A stretch of DNA of 64,000 bases from NCBI RefSeq assembly GCF_001553855.1, contig NZ_LQWV01000040.1, positions 168,001-232,000 on the forward strand, written 5' to 3'. Of the stretch, positions 34,542 to 43,454 are shown in pieces. Position 1 is the stretch's first letter, and each line of letters opens with the position of its first letter. The position numbers and the translations under genes are program-made. The notes under the pieces are model-generated. The model made no database searches. It was not told the origin of the DNA and was given only the letters and a program-made list of their open reading frames with translations. Source of the stretch: Streptococcus gordonii (GTDB lineage Bacteria; Bacillota; Bacilli; Lactobacillales; Streptococcaceae).

Positions 34542-35269
34542 TATCTATATTTTTCTAATGTGGTAATACTTTTCAACCCTAGGTCACGAGCGATATCATG
34601 CAGGCTTCGCTTATCTTTCAACTGTCGCAAAATATATTGTTCTCTCAAACTCTGAGCAGACAAACCTGCCTGCCCTTTTTCTGATAAAAATGCCTCTAGT
34701 TGACGAAAGGCCCACTGTCTAGAATAAGGTTTTCCTTTTTTTTCAAATAAATAGGTCCCTGAAGCCATCCTACTTAATTCTTCTGTCAGTTTGGAAGAAA
34801 GTTGGACAATCCTCTTTTGCCCCGCTTTCTCAACACTTAAAATCTGAAAATCCAACTGGATATCTGCGACTTTTATAGGCAAAATTTCACTCGGTAATAG
34901 ACCATTTTCTAAAATCAGAAGGGCAATTAAACGTCCCTGAGGCACTTGACTCTCCTGCCAAAAAAAAGATAAATCAAGAAGCGAACCTTGTGAAGAGCTT
35001 TCTTTCTGATCCTTTGGGATTCTTAATTTGTAGTAATGATCTATATATTTCTGATCATAAAGAAAATACAAAAATTGGTTAACTGCCGATAATTTCCGTT
35101 TTTGCACAGAAAGCTTTAAAGACTGCAAAGAAGATTGATAGAGTCGCAGACTGGTATCATTTATTGTTCCAACTTGCTCAAGGAATTGTTCCAAATCGTA
35201 TGTATAAGCAAGTCTGGAATTTTTAGATAACTGTTTTTGCTGTATAAACTGGTCGATTGCTTCTTTCAT
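34541..35269 (-). CDS. XerD-like tyrosine recombinase family protein, probably catalytically impaired
   Basis: 242 residues, the streptococcal XerD-like family always found beside scpA/scpB. A SAM-like N-terminal core-binding domain (about 1-95) and a C-terminal integrase-fold domain are recognisable. The usual R-K-H-R-H-Y set is incomplete: the GLRxSEL motif reads [10 protein letters not shown], without the first Arg, and HxLRHxxA reads [13 protein letters not shown], where the first His is Ser and the second His is missing. The final Tyr is kept in TLEKYR. Site-specific recombination at dif is therefore doubtful; a structural or regulatory role is possible. It overlaps the cbpB-like gene by 4 bases. 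Confidence 0.85.
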   Translation of the reverse strand: MKEAIDQFIQQKQLSKNSRLAYTYDLEQFLEQVGTINDTSLRLYQSSLQSLKLSVQKRKLSAVNQFLYFLYDQKYIDHYYKLRIPKDQKESSSQGSLLDLSFFWQESQVPQGRLIALLILENGLLPSEILPIKVADIQLDFQILSVEKAGQKRIVQLSSKLTEELSRMASGTYLFEKKGKPYSRQWAFRQLEAFLSEKGQAGLSAQSLREQYILRQLKDKRSLHDIARDLGLKSITTLEKYR

Positions 35270-35727
35270 TTAGCTTTCATCTCATATTGACTTGAAAAAT
35301 CATGCAAGAGGGCATTAACTGCTTTGAGAATTGACTTTCTCGTGATAATTCCATGAAAATGCTGATCTTCTCCTACCACAGGCAAGAAGGACTCATCTAT
35401 CAATTTATGCAAAACTTCAGAAATTGTGTAATTCACTCCTACAGTTAAACCATCTTTCCTAGTCATGTGAACGATGTCCATCGCCATAAATTCTTCTTCT
35501 GGAAGATCATGCTGCATCCGATAAGCCATAATATCCGTCAGAGAAATGGTTCCGACAAACTTCTTTTCATCCGTCACAACTGGAATCCGAGAGTAGGTCA
35601 TCTGACTCAACAACAAAATGGCGTGATCAACATTGTGACTGTCTACTAACACTGCTAAATTTGCAGCAGGTGTCAGAAAAGCACCCTCTTGTTTCACAAG
35701 ATAATCTTCAAATGCCTGGGCTATCAT
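35266..35727 (-). CDS. CBS-domain protein, CbpB-type cyclic-di-AMP-binding candidate
   Basis: 153 residues comprising two CBS motifs: DHAILLLSQMTYSRIPVVTDEKKFVGTISLTDIMAY and TISEVLHKLIDESFLPVVGEDQHFHGIITRKSIL. Small stand-alone CBS pairs of this type in Firmicutes (CbpB/DarB, YkuL) bind c-di-AMP and modulate the stringent-response synthetase Rel. Ligand binding is by homology. Overlaps by 4 bases with both neighbours, so translation is coupled. Confidence 0.83.
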   Translation of the reverse strand: MIAQAFEDYLVKQEGAFLTPAANLAVLVDSHNVDHAILLLSQMTYSRIPVVTDEKKFVGTISLTDIMAYRMQHDLPEEEFMAMDIVHMTRKDGLTVGVNYTISEVLHKLIDESFLPVVGEDQHFHGIITRKSILKAVNALLHDFSSQYEMKAK

Positions 35728-36245
35728 CTAGCAAACTCCTTTGACAAACTTGGGTATAGTTGATGCTGACGAGTGAAATAATCCACTCTGAAACGATCTT
35801 CCTCAATTTCGACCTTAGCATAAAGACGCTCCGTAATCAAACCGCGTGGCTGACTGATAGACCCTGGATTTAAAAATAGAGTCTTCCCTTCCATCCAAGC
35901 ATCCGGAATATGTAGGTGGCCATAAAGACAAATGTCCGCATTTTCTTCTTGGGCCCACAAATCTAGCTTTTGAAAAGAAAAGTTGATTTGGAATAAATGA
36001 CCGTGAGCTTGAGCTATACGAGTCCCATTCAAATCTGTCACTAGTCGATCCGGATAGCCATCATAAAAGTCCATATTGCCAGCAACAACGTGAATCCCCT
36101 CCCAAACAGGGTCATCGCTTGGCAATTCAGAGTCACCATTATGGAAAATGCCGTCTACCTTACCTAAGTAATAATTTTTTATCTCCTCAACAATTGCTCG
36201 ATCACCGTGAGAGTCGCTCATTACAATGATTGTTTGCTTTGCCAT
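35724..36245 (-). CDS. YfcE/MJ0936-type metallophosphoesterase
   Basis: 173 residues with calcineurin-like metal motifs: [14 protein letters not shown] (DxH), FHNGDSELP (GD), VVAGNMDFY (GNxD/H) and [10 protein letters not shown] (GHxH). These bind two metal ions and hydrolyse phosphodiesters; natural substrate unknown. The start overlaps rdgB by 25 bases, with GGAGG ten bases upstream of the ATG inside rdgB. Confidence 0.9.
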   Translation of the reverse strand: MAKQTIIVMSDSHGDRAIVEEIKNYYLGKVDGIFHNGDSELPSDDPVWEGIHVVAGNMDFYDGYPDRLVTDLNGTRIAQAHGHLFQINFSFQKLDLWAQEENADICLYGHLHIPDAWMEGKTLFLNPGSISQPRGLITERLYAKVEIEEDRFRVDYFTRQHQLYPSLSKEFAR

Positions 36246-37198
36246 GCTGGAAATACCTCCATTAACTTTTTCACCGCCTGAGCGCGATGAGATTGCTCAT
36301 TCTTCTCCTCTACTGTCAGCTCAGCTGATGTCTTGCCTGTTTCACCAACCAAAAAGAGAGGATCATAACCAAAGCCGTTTTCTCCCTTTGGTTCAAAATT
36401 GATATAACCAGGCCAATCAGCCTCGACTACTAAACTTTCTTTTTCGGGACTAGCCACGACCAGTGTTGTATGAAAATGAGCTGCACGATCCTTTAATTCA
36501 AAGACCATTGCTAACTCATGCAAAAGCTTGATATTATTCTCCGTATCGGTTGCACCTACTCCAGCAAAGCGAGCGGACCAGACTCCAGGAAGTCCTCCAA
36601 GAATATCAACTTGTAAACCCGAATCATCAGCTAAAACCATTTTCCCAGTTAGCTGGCTAATGGTTTCTGCCTTGAGCCGAGCATTTTCTTCAAAGGTCAT
36701 TCCTGTTTCAGCCACTTCTGGCAAGTCGGGGTAGTCATTGAGATTTTCTACCTTGTAGCCTATTTTTTCAAATAACTTTCGAAACTCTTTCGTTTTGCCT
36801 TCATTTCGAGTAGCAATTAAAAGAGTATCCTTGACTTCTTTAGCTCCCAAAAATTCAGTCAATGAAACTCCGCCTCGAGGTATATAAACATACAAAAGTT
36901 GACCCGACTCCACTACAAGTATAGCCCCCTGGCGCTGGATCAGTTCTAGCTTTCTTTTAGCCTCTTCATTGATAAGGTTTACTAAAAAGACCAATAAGCG
37001 ATATGCGGAATGGTAGCGTAAAATCGCCACCTCAATTGGGAAAGTATGTCCATCCTTATTCAGAGCCACTTGCAAATCTTCTAATATTTTGCCAGCTTCA
37101 GCTGATACCTGCGAAAAATTGCTAAAAGATTCCGTTTCGCTCCACTTAGTGATATACCAGTCTTGGTCATCCTTATATTCGTATATTTTTTCACTCAT
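36221..37198 (-). CDS. rdgB: dITP/XTP pyrophosphatase with N-terminal extension
   Basis: 325 residues. About 128-325 form the Ham1/RdgB domain ([60 protein letters not shown]), which hydrolyses non-canonical purine NTPs to keep them out of DNA. The first 125 residues are an extra domain absent from the ~195-residue standard enzyme but usual in streptococci; its role is unknown. The ATG at 37198 overlaps the murI stop (ATGA). An upstream in-frame ATG at 37237 lies inside murI and is less likely. Confidence 0.92.
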   Translation of the reverse strand: MSEKIYEYKDDQDWYITKWSETESFSNFSQVSAEAGKILEDLQVALNKDGHTFPIEVAILRYHSAYRLLVFLVNLINEEAKRKLELIQRQGAILVVESGQLLYVYIPRGGVSLTEFLGAKEVKDTLLIATRNEGKTKEFRKLFEKIGYKVENLNDYPDLPEVAETGMTFEENARLKAETISQLTGKMVLADDSGLQVDILGGLPGVWSARFAGVGATDTENNIKLLHELAMVFELKDRAAHFHTTLVVASPEKESLVVEADWPGYINFEPKGENGFGYDPLFLVGETGKTSAELTVEEKNEQSHRAQAVKKLMEVFPAWQSKQSL

Positions 37199-37989
37199 AA
37201 ATCTATATGCTCCACGCTTACCTTCTGTCCTAGCCAATGTTCAGCAATCTCAGCAAAACTCTTAGCACTAGCTGTTGTATAAAAACGATGCTGCAAAGTC
37301 TGTTCTTCTCGACTACGATTAATTTCAAAGTAGTTTAAAAGAACAGAGATATCCCTTACACACTCTGCCCCACTGTCAATCAGTTTAACATCCGGTCCCA
37401 TCACATTTTGAATAATAGATCTCAGGAGAGGATAATGTGTACAACCCAGAACAAGCGTGTCCACCTTCCCTGCTAACGGAAGCAAGGTCTCATAGACAAC
37501 TTTTTTTGTAACACTGGACGTTAGCTCATTTGACTCAACTAGAGGAACAAACTTAGGACAAGCCAAGCTACTAACCTCCATCTCAGGTGACAAAGCTTCA
37601 ATTTTCTTGCGATAGATATCTGAAGTGACTGTCATTGGTGTCCCAATCACTCCAATCTTTCCTGAATGAGTTGACTTTATTGCTGCAGAAGCCCCAGGTA
37701 GAATTACTCCTAAAACTGGAATATCTAGTTTTTCTTTAATCTCTTCCCAGACAACAGCTGTCGCTGTATTACAAGCAATAACTATCATTTTCACATCTTT
37801 AGTCAAAAGAAAATTGACCAGTTGCCAGGTATAGTCTCTGATTTGCTCAGCTGGTCTTGGTCCATAAGGAGCACGAGCAGAATCCCCGATATAAATGACT
37901 TCTTCGTGGGGAAGTTGTCGCATCAATTCACGTACAACCGTCAAGCCGCCCACTCCGGAATCTAGAAAACCAATCGGTCGATTATCCAT
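37195..37989 (-). CDS. murI: Glutamate racemase
   Basis: 264 residues. [22 protein letters not shown] with the first catalytic Cys and LGCTHYPLL with the second are all present. It makes D-glutamate for the peptidoglycan stem, feeding the MurD/MurE steps; murE is in the same window. It heads a tightly packed run of genes down to yidD. Confidence 0.97.
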   Translation of the reverse strand: MDNRPIGFLDSGVGGLTVVRELMRQLPHEEVIYIGDSARAPYGPRPAEQIRDYTWQLVNFLLTKDVKMIVIACNTATAVVWEEIKEKLDIPVLGVILPGASAAIKSTHSGKIGVIGTPMTVTSDIYRKKIEALSPEMEVSSLACPKFVPLVESNELTSSVTKKVVYETLLPLAGKVDTLVLGCTHYPLLRSIIQNVMGPDVKLIDSGAECVRDISVLLNYFEINRSREEQTLQHRFYTTASAKSFAEIAEHWLGQKVSVEHIDL

Positions 37990-38007
37990 AAAATCTTCTT
38001 TCTAAAT

Positions 38008-38038
38008 AAGGGATTGGGCCTACAGCCCAAATCCCCTT
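38008..38038 (-). terminator. Hairpin between yneF and murI
   Basis: Minus strand GGGATTTGGGC pairs with GCCCAATCCC (one bulged base), with a weak downstream T content (TTATTT). May partly terminate yneF/lysA transcripts. Confidence 0.6.
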
Positions 38039-38060
38039 TTGATATTTAATAATCAAATGA

Positions 38061-38309
38061 TTATTTTTTCTTTTTGCTGTTAGCTAAAGCTGATTTTTGT
38101 TGGTTGATAATTTGGCGATAAACTTGTTGGACTTTTGCCTCACTTGGACGCTGTCCACTTGCTCCAAGCAAAGTACGAACTGCTTCCACATTCAAACGCG
38201 GATTTTCAGCAAATTCTTTTTCGACTTGCTTACGAAGGATATACATTCCTGCAAATACACCACCTGCAAAAGCAAGAATAATCAGCAAAATTGCTAAAAA
38301 TAAACTCAT
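38061..38309 (-). CDS. yneF: UPF0154 (YneF) membrane protein
   Basis: 82 residues: one N-terminal transmembrane helix ([23 protein letters not shown]) followed by a cytoplasmic part with [33 protein letters not shown], the conserved YneF core, and a poly-Lys tail. Function unknown. Confidence 0.92.
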   Translation of the reverse strand: MSLFLAILLIILAFAGGVFAGMYILRKQVEKEFAENPRLNVEAVRTLLGASGQRPSEAKVQQVYRQIINQQKSALANSKKKK

Positions 38310-38363
38310 AAAATAAATCTCCTATTTCCTTTTTTGCGTTGCTTTCATTATACCAAATCTTCT

Positions 38364-39614
38364 TTATTTTTCAAAGTCAAATCCATAGAGAGTCGCAAAA
38401 TAATCTTCTGGTCTTTCTGCCCGACGAATCATACGAACATTTCCGTCTTCTTCCAAGAGTATTTCGCTGGAACGAAGTTTGGCATTGTATTGATACCCCA
38501 TTGAAAAGCCATGGGCACCTGTATCGTGAATTACGAGTGTATCACCGATTTGGCTGATAGGCAGCGGACGATTAATGGCAAATTTATCATTATTCTCGCA
38601 GAGACTACCGACAACATCCACAATCTCCGTCTCACCCTCAGGTCGATCCATATTGGTAATGTGGTGATAAGAACCGTACATAGCTGGACGCAACAGATTA
38701 ACCGCAGAGGCATCCACTCCCAGATAGGTTCGATAGGTCTGCTTCTTATGCGTGACCTTGGTAACAAGAAGACCAAAAGGTGCCAACATAAAGCGACCCA
38801 GCTCTGTATAAATCTTGACCTGTCCTAGGCCAGCAGGTCTCAGAATAGCTTCATAGGCCTGACGAACTCCTTGACCAATGACCGCAATGTCATTTTCCTC
38901 GCCATCAGGCTGGTAATTGATACCAACACCACCAGAGAGATTGATAAAGTCCAGCTCAACTCCTGTTTCAGCAACTACTTCTACAGCCAACTCAAAAAGC
39001 TGACGGGCCAGTTCAGGATAGTAATCATTGCTTACTGTATTAGAGGCCAAGAGCGCATGGATCCCAAACTTCTCAGCTCCCAACTCCTTGAGTTCTTTGA
39101 AAGCCTGAATCAGCTGGTCCTTAGTCATACCAAACTTGGCTTCTTCTGGATTATCCATGATGCTGGTTCCCAGCTCAAAGACACCGCCAGGATTGTAACG
39201 ACAGGAAATGACCTTTGGAATACCAGCGACTTTCTTCAGAAAAGCCACATCTTCATAGGCATCCAGATTGATAGTCGCTCCTAGGTCACGCGCAAACTGA
39301 AATTCCTCAGCTGGTGTGTTATTGGACGAAAACATGATATCCTGTCCAGCAAAGCCTAACTTTTGGCTCATGAGCAACTCAACATAGCTGGCACAGTCCA
39401 CCCCACAGCCTTCTTCTTTGAGGATTTTTAAAATAGCTGGATTTGGGGTAGCCTTGACAGCAAAATACTCTTTAAAACCTGGATTCCAAGAAAAGGCCTC
39501 ATGCAGGGCACGCGCTCTTTCCCGAATTCCCTTCTCATCATAAAGATGGAAAGGGGTTGGAAACTGAGCCGTAATCTCATCTAACTTTTCACGACTAATA
39601 AAAGGAGTTTTCAT
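38364..39614 (-). CDS. lysA: Diaminopimelate decarboxylase
   Basis: 416 residues, PLP fold-type III decarboxylase making L-lysine from meso-DAP, the last lysine step. TPFHLYDEKGIRERA opens the barrel, FAVKATPNPAILKIL has the PLP-Lys, NLSGGVGINY the Gly-rich phosphate loop and GSLCENNDKF the catalytic Cys region near the C-terminus. MKTPFIS at 39614 is preferred: the ATG at 39632 would lie only about 8 bases after the probable transcription start. Lysine feeds the L-lysine-type peptidoglycan implied by murE. Confidence 0.93.
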   Translation of the reverse strand: MKTPFISREKLDEITAQFPTPFHLYDEKGIRERARALHEAFSWNPGFKEYFAVKATPNPAILKILKEEGCGVDCASYVELLMSQKLGFAGQDIMFSSNNTPAEEFQFARDLGATINLDAYEDVAFLKKVAGIPKVISCRYNPGGVFELGTSIMDNPEEAKFGMTKDQLIQAFKELKELGAEKFGIHALLASNTVSNDYYPELARQLFELAVEVVAETGVELDFINLSGGVGINYQPDGEENDIAVIGQGVRQAYEAILRPAGLGQVKIYTELGRFMLAPFGLLVTKVTHKKQTYRTYLGVDASAVNLLRPAMYGSYHHITNMDRPEGETEIVDVVGSLCENNDKFAINRPLPISQIGDTLVIHDTGAHGFSMGYQYNAKLRSSEILLEEDGNVRMIRRAERPEDYFATLYGFDFEK

Positions 39615-39645
39615 AATATGCCACACTTTCATTGTAATTCACTCT

Positions 39646-39654
39646 ATTATACCA
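39646..39654 (-). promoter_or_regulatory. lysA extended -10 promoter
   Basis: Minus strand TGGTATAAT (TGn-TATAAT). Start of transcription falls near 39639. No clear -35. Confidence 0.55.
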
Positions 39655-39832
39655 TAAGTATCTCATAAGCTTTCCACCCCAGTACATCTCCTTCATATCT
39701 ATCATTTTCTATCACCTTCATTCATATATTAACCGATCTTTTTCGAACTAGTCTTTTATTTTTATATTTTTCTACTATTTAAATATTAAAAAATGTACTT
39801 GTAGCAATATTTTAGAGTACTTTTATTCCTTG

Positions 39833-39849
39833 AATGAATTTGATTCATT
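39833..39849. promoter_or_regulatory. Palindrome upstream of the man promoter
   Basis: AATGAATTTGATTCATT, 7-bp perfect arms with a 3-base centre, 14 bp upstream of the manL -35. Position suits an activator or repressor site; the protein is unknown. Confidence 0.45.
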
Positions 39850-39862
39850 TTGGCGCCTCCCC

Positions 39863-39891
39863 CTTGTTTTTTTTCTGAAAACGTTTTATAA
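39863..39891 (+). promoter_or_regulatory. manLMN promoter with overlapping cre
   Basis: TTGTTT (39863-39868), 17-bp spacer, TATAAT (39886-39891). The cre-like TGAAAACGTTTTAT occupies 39875-39888, overlapping the -10, so CcpA would compete with polymerase. Confidence 0.7.
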
Positions 39892-39954
39892 TAAGATAGT
39901 CTTAAACTTTTCTTAAAGTTTGGTCAAACATTTTAATAAGGGGGAATGTCAATA

Positions 39955-40944
39955 ATGAGTATTGGAATCATTATTGCAAGCCATGGTGAATTTGCTGCTG
40001 GCATTCATCAATCAGGTTCTATGATTTTTGGCGAACAAGAAAAAGTACAAGTTGTTACTTTTATGCCAAATGAAGGCCCTGATGATTTGTATGCTAAATT
40101 CAATAACGCTGTGGCACAGTTTGATGCGGACGATGAAGTCTTAGTCTTGGCTGACCTTTGGAGTGGTTCTCCATTCAACCAAGCTAGCCGTGTAATGGGT
40201 GAAAATCCAGATCGCAAGTTCGCTATTATTACAGGTTTGAATCTGCCAATGTTGATTCAAGCATATACAGAAAGAATGATGGATGCTAACGCTGGTGTTG
40301 ATGCCGTCGTAGCTAATATCATCAAAGAAGCTAAAGAAGGTGTGAAAGCTCTGCCTGAAGAATTGAATCCAGCAGAAGAAGTTGCAAGCGCTCCTGTAGC
40401 TACAACTGCTCAAGCTGCTATTCCAGAAGGTACTGTTATCGGTGATGGCAAGCTCAAAATCAATCTAGCGCGTATCGATACACGTTTGCTTCATGGACAA
40501 GTCGCAACCGCTTGGACACCAGATTCAAAAGCAGACCGTATTATCGTAGCTTCTGACTCAGTAGCTAAGGATGAACTCCGCAAAGAGTTAATCAAACAAG
40601 CTGCACCAGGTAATGTGAAAGCAAACGTTGTGCCTATCGACAAACTGATTGCTGTTTCAAAAGACCCACGTTTTGGTAATACTCATGCTTTGATCCTGTT
40701 TGAAACTCCTCAAGATGCTCTTCGTGCTATTGAAGGCGGTGTGCCAATCAAGACTCTCAATGTAGGTTCTATGGCTCACTCAACAGGTAAAACAATGGTT
40801 AACAACGTACTATCAATGGACAAGGACGATGTCGCTACTTACGAAAAGCTTCGTGACCTTGGCGTTGAATTTGACGTTCGTAAAGTACCAAATGACTCTA
40901 AGAAAGACTTGTTTGACTTAATTACAAAAGCAAACGTTCAATAA
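39955..40944 (+). CDS. manL: Glucose/mannose PTS EIIAB
   Basis: 329 residues. EIIA (about 1-130) has SHGEFAAGI with the phospho-accepting His10. An Ala/Pro/Glu hinge at about 140-165 leads to EIIB with [13 protein letters not shown], whose His passes phosphate to sugar. It is the cytoplasmic energising subunit of the main hexose permease and a known regulator of catabolite repression in oral streptococci. GGGGG lies about 10 bases before the ATG at 39955; the ATG at 39946 is too close to it. Confidence 0.96.
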   Translation: MSIGIIIASHGEFAAGIHQSGSMIFGEQEKVQVVTFMPNEGPDDLYAKFNNAVAQFDADDEVLVLADLWSGSPFNQASRVMGENPDRKFAIITGLNLPMLIQAYTERMMDANAGVDAVVANIIKEAKEGVKALPEELNPAEEVASAPVATTAQAAIPEGTVIGDGKLKINLARIDTRLLHGQVATAWTPDSKADRIIVASDSVAKDELRKELIKQAAPGNVKANVVPIDKLIAVSKDPRFGNTHALILFETPQDALRAIEGGVPIKTLNVGSMAHSTGKTMVNNVLSMDKDDVATYEKLRDLGVEFDVRKVPNDSKKDLFDLITKANVQ

Positions 40945-41062
40945 TACATTAATTGAATAAAATTTGGACAGATAGTTTAGCAAAACTGTACCTCTCAGTT
41001 CTTTCTAGGTTTTGCCTGACTATTTTACGTCCTCATATCTCATGAAAGGATAATTATAAATC

Positions 41063-41866
41063 ATGTCTATTATTTCTATGGTTTTAGTGGTCTTTGTTGC
41101 CTTCCTTGCTGGTCTTGAAGGTATCTTGGACCAATTCCAATTCCACCAACCAATTGTTGCATGTACTTTGATTGGTTTGGTAACAGGTAACTTAACTGCC
41201 GGTGTTATTCTGGGTGGTTCACTTCAGCTAATCGCTCTTGGTTGGGCGAATATCGGTGCTGCCGTAGCTCCAGATGCTGCTCTTGCATCAGTAGCTGCTG
41301 CTATCATCATGGTTCTTGGTGGAGATTTTTCAAAAACTGGAATCGGTGTAGCACAAACTGTTGCTATTCCTCTTGCTGTTGCTGGTCTTTTCCTCACTAT
41401 GATCGTTCGTACACTTTCAGTTGGTTTGGTCCATGCTGCTGATGCTGCCGCTAAAAAAGGTGACATCAAAGGAGTTGAACGCGCTCACTTTATCGCCCTT
41501 CTTATGCAAGGTCTTCGTATCGCCATCCCAGCCGCTCTTCTTTTGATGGTTCCTACCCAATCTGTTCAAGCAGCTCTTAACGCTATGCCTGACTGGTTGA
41601 AAGACGGTATGTCTATCGGTGGTGGTATGGTTGTTGCCGTTGGTTACGCAATGGTTATCAACATGATGGCAACCCGCGAAGTATGGCCATTCTTTGCGAT
41701 TGGTTTTGTCTTAGCAGCTGTTTCAGATATCACTTTGATTGGTTTTGGTGCAATTGGTGTTGCTTTGGCTCTTATCTACTTGAACCTATCTAAAAAAGGT
41801 GGAAACGGTGGCGGTGCTGTCGCTTCATCTAACGATCCAATCGGCGATATTTTAGAGGACTACTAA
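41063..41866 (+). CDS. manM: Glucose/mannose PTS EIIC
   Basis: 267 residues, highly hydrophobic, with GVILGGSLQLIALGWANIGAAVAPDAALAS, the signature of mannose-family EIIC. It forms the sugar channel with EIID. A 118-base gap after manL and an AAAGGA site before the ATG place it in the same operon. Tail is Gly-rich (GGNGGG). Confidence 0.96.
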   Translation: MSIISMVLVVFVAFLAGLEGILDQFQFHQPIVACTLIGLVTGNLTAGVILGGSLQLIALGWANIGAAVAPDAALASVAAAIIMVLGGDFSKTGIGVAQTVAIPLAVAGLFLTMIVRTLSVGLVHAADAAAKKGDIKGVERAHFIALLMQGLRIAIPAALLLMVPTQSVQAALNAMPDWLKDGMSIGGGMVVAVGYAMVINMMATREVWPFFAIGFVLAAVSDITLIGFGAIGVALALIYLNLSKKGGNGGGAVASSNDPIGDILEDY

Positions 41867-41883
41867 GAAAGGAGAAACGAATC

Positions 41884-42198
41884 ATGACTGAAAAACTGCA
41901 ATTAACAAAATCAGATCGTCAAAAAGTTTGGTGGCGTTCTACTTTCTTACAAGGTTCTTGGAACTATGAACGGATGCAAAACTTGGGTTGGGCTTATTCA
42001 CTAATCCCAGCAATTAAAAGATTGTATACTAAAAAAGAAGACCAGGCTGCAGCCCTTGAGCGCCACTTGGAATTCTTCAACACTCACCCATATGTAGCTG
42101 CTCCAATCATGGGGGTTACTCTTGCTCTTGAAGAAGAACGCGCTAACGGTGTTGAAATCTCGATGATGCTGCTATCCAAGGGGTTAAAATCGGTATGA
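41884..42198 (+). pseudogene. manN: Glucose/mannose PTS EIID, N-terminal part of frameshifted manN
   Basis: Starts MTEKLQLTKSDRQKVWWRS, then FLQGSWNYERMQNLGWAYSLIPAIKRLY, the normal EIID N-terminus, and agrees with the family through EEERANGVEI. There the frame changes: GAAATCTCGATGATG contains an extra TC compared with the expected GAAATCGATGATG. The reading then runs into SMMLLSKGLKSV and a stop, giving 104 residues instead of about 303. AAAGGAG precedes the ATG. A two-base duplication is a less common sequencing artefact than a homopolymer error, but an artefact is still possible. Confidence 0.85.
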
Positions 42199-42797
42199 TG
42201 GGACCTCTCGCTGGTATCGGAGATCCAGTCTTCTGGTTCACTGTTCGTCCTATCCTTGGAGCTCTTGGTGCTTCTCTTGCCTTGACAGGGAATATCCTTG
42301 GCCCGCTTCTTTTCTTCGTTCTTTGGAATGCAATTCGTATGGCCTTCTTGTGGTACACTCAAGAATTGGGTTACAAGGCAGGTTCTGAGATTACAAAAGA
42401 CATGTCAGGTGGTATCCTTCAAGACATTACCAAAGGAGCTTCAATCCTTGGTATGTTCATCCTTGCTGTCTTAGTGCAACGTTGGGTAAACATTAAATTT
42501 GCTTTTGATGTTTCTAAAGTTCAACTAGATGAAAAAGCTTATATCCACTGGGATAAATTGTCTGACGGCTACAAAGGTATTCAAGAAGCTTTTGCTCAAG
42601 TAGGTCAAGGCTTATCTCAAACACCTGAAAAGGTTACAAGTTTCCAACAAAACTTGGATATGCTGATTCCTGGACTTTCTGGATTGTTGCTTACACTCCT
42701 TTGCATGTACTTATTGAAGAAGAAAGTGTCTCCAATCGTCATCATCCTTGCACTCTTTGCAGTCGGTATTGTTGCTCACTACTTCAAGATTATGTAA
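42195..42797 (+). pseudogene. manN: Glucose/mannose PTS EIID, C-terminal part of frameshifted manN
   Basis: The rest of EIID in the other frame: GVKIG then MMGPLAGIGDPVFWFTVRPILGALGASLA, FLWYTQELGYKAGSEITKDMSGGILQDITKGASILGMF, and C-terminal helices. An ATG in this frame overlaps the end of the first part, and GGGG lies about 12 bases before it. A 200-residue fragment could therefore be made by re-initiation, but it lacks the first third of EIID. If the break is real the glucose/mannose permease is probably inactive. Confidence 0.85.
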
Positions 42798-42800
42798 TCA

Positions 42801-42827
42801 AAAAGAAGGTTTCGGCCTTCTTTTTCT
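42801..42827 (+). terminator. Terminator after manN
   Basis: AAGAAGG / CCTTCTT hairpin followed by TTTTT. Confidence 0.85.
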
Positions 42828-42832
42828 TGTGG

Positions 42833-42838
42833 TATAAT
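42833..42838 (+). promoter_or_regulatory. manO extended -10
   Basis: TGTGGTATAAT (TGG-TATAAT), directly after the man terminator; no clear -35. Confidence 0.5.
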
Positions 42839-42867
42839 AGAAAGAGATTTACTTTAAAGGAGCAATT

Positions 42868-43242
42868 ATGGCGCAATCACAAAACAAAACAATCGATTAT
42901 CAAACAACAGGGGTGTCCTACCTTGGTGCATTTGGTGGTAAAGTAGGGAAATTTCTTATCGGTGATCAGGCGCTAGAGTTCTATGCTGATGCTAACGTAG
43001 AGGACTACATTCAGCTTCCTTGGGCCAATATCACAGCTATTGGCGCTAATGTCTCAGGCAAGAGCATCAGTCGACATTTTGAAGTCTTTACAGATCAAGG
43101 AAAATTCCTCTTTGCTTCCAAAGACTCTGGTAAAATTCTCAAAATCGCAAGAGAGTATGTTGGAGATGATAAGGTCGTTAGACTTCCTACTTTGATACAA
43201 ACAATTGGCAAATTTTTTAAAAACCTATTTGCAAAAAAATAG
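42868..43242 (+). CDS. manO: DUF956 protein associated with the mannose PTS
   Basis: 124 residues of the DUF956 family, nearly always linked to mannose-family PTS operons. GVSYLGAFGGKVGKFLIGDQALEFY and EDYIQLPWANITAIGANVSGKSISRHFEVFTDQGKFLFASKD look like a PH-like beta-rich fold. Biochemical role is unknown; a regulatory link to ManLMN is assumed from synteny. AAAGGAG precedes the ATG. The serS promoter overlaps its last codons. Confidence 0.88.
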   Translation: MAQSQNKTIDYQTTGVSYLGAFGGKVGKFLIGDQALEFYADANVEDYIQLPWANITAIGANVSGKSISRHFEVFTDQGKFLFASKDSGKILKIAREYVGDDKVVRLPTLIQTIGKFFKNLFAKK

Positions 43243-43257
43243 ATTTTCTAGTATAAT
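43229..43257 (+). promoter_or_regulatory. serS promoter
   Basis: TTGCAA (43229-43234), 17-bp spacer, TATAAT (43252-43257). The -35 lies inside the last manO codons. Confidence 0.7.
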
Positions 43258-43263
43258 CTAGGA

Positions 43264-43445
43264 AACGGATAAGTACTATTGGACACTTTTCAGAAAGTCT
43301 GCGGCGGCTGTGAGCAGATAAGGAGAAAATAGGAAATTCTACCGTTAGTTTAAAAATAAATAATTAAGCAAGTGCACTTTTGTGAAGTTGGATGGAACCG
43401 CGGCCCTGCCGCTCCAACAGTCTCATAAAGTGCTTTTATTTTTTG
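43264..43445 (+). promoter_or_regulatory. T-box riboswitch controlling serS
   Basis: The T-box sequence TGGAACCGCGG is at 43393-43403 and can pair with GCCGCTCCA to form the antiterminator. The competing terminator uses GCACTTTTGTGA and TCATAAAGTGC followed by a T-rich run. GGAAATTCTACC upstream offers a TCT serine specifier. Uncharged tRNA-Ser should turn on serS. Confidence 0.93.
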
Positions 43446-43454
43446 GAGGTACCT

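Noticed and set aside
38871..39284. 137-codon plus-strand frame
   Set aside because: Antisense to lysA; composition follows the complementary codons.
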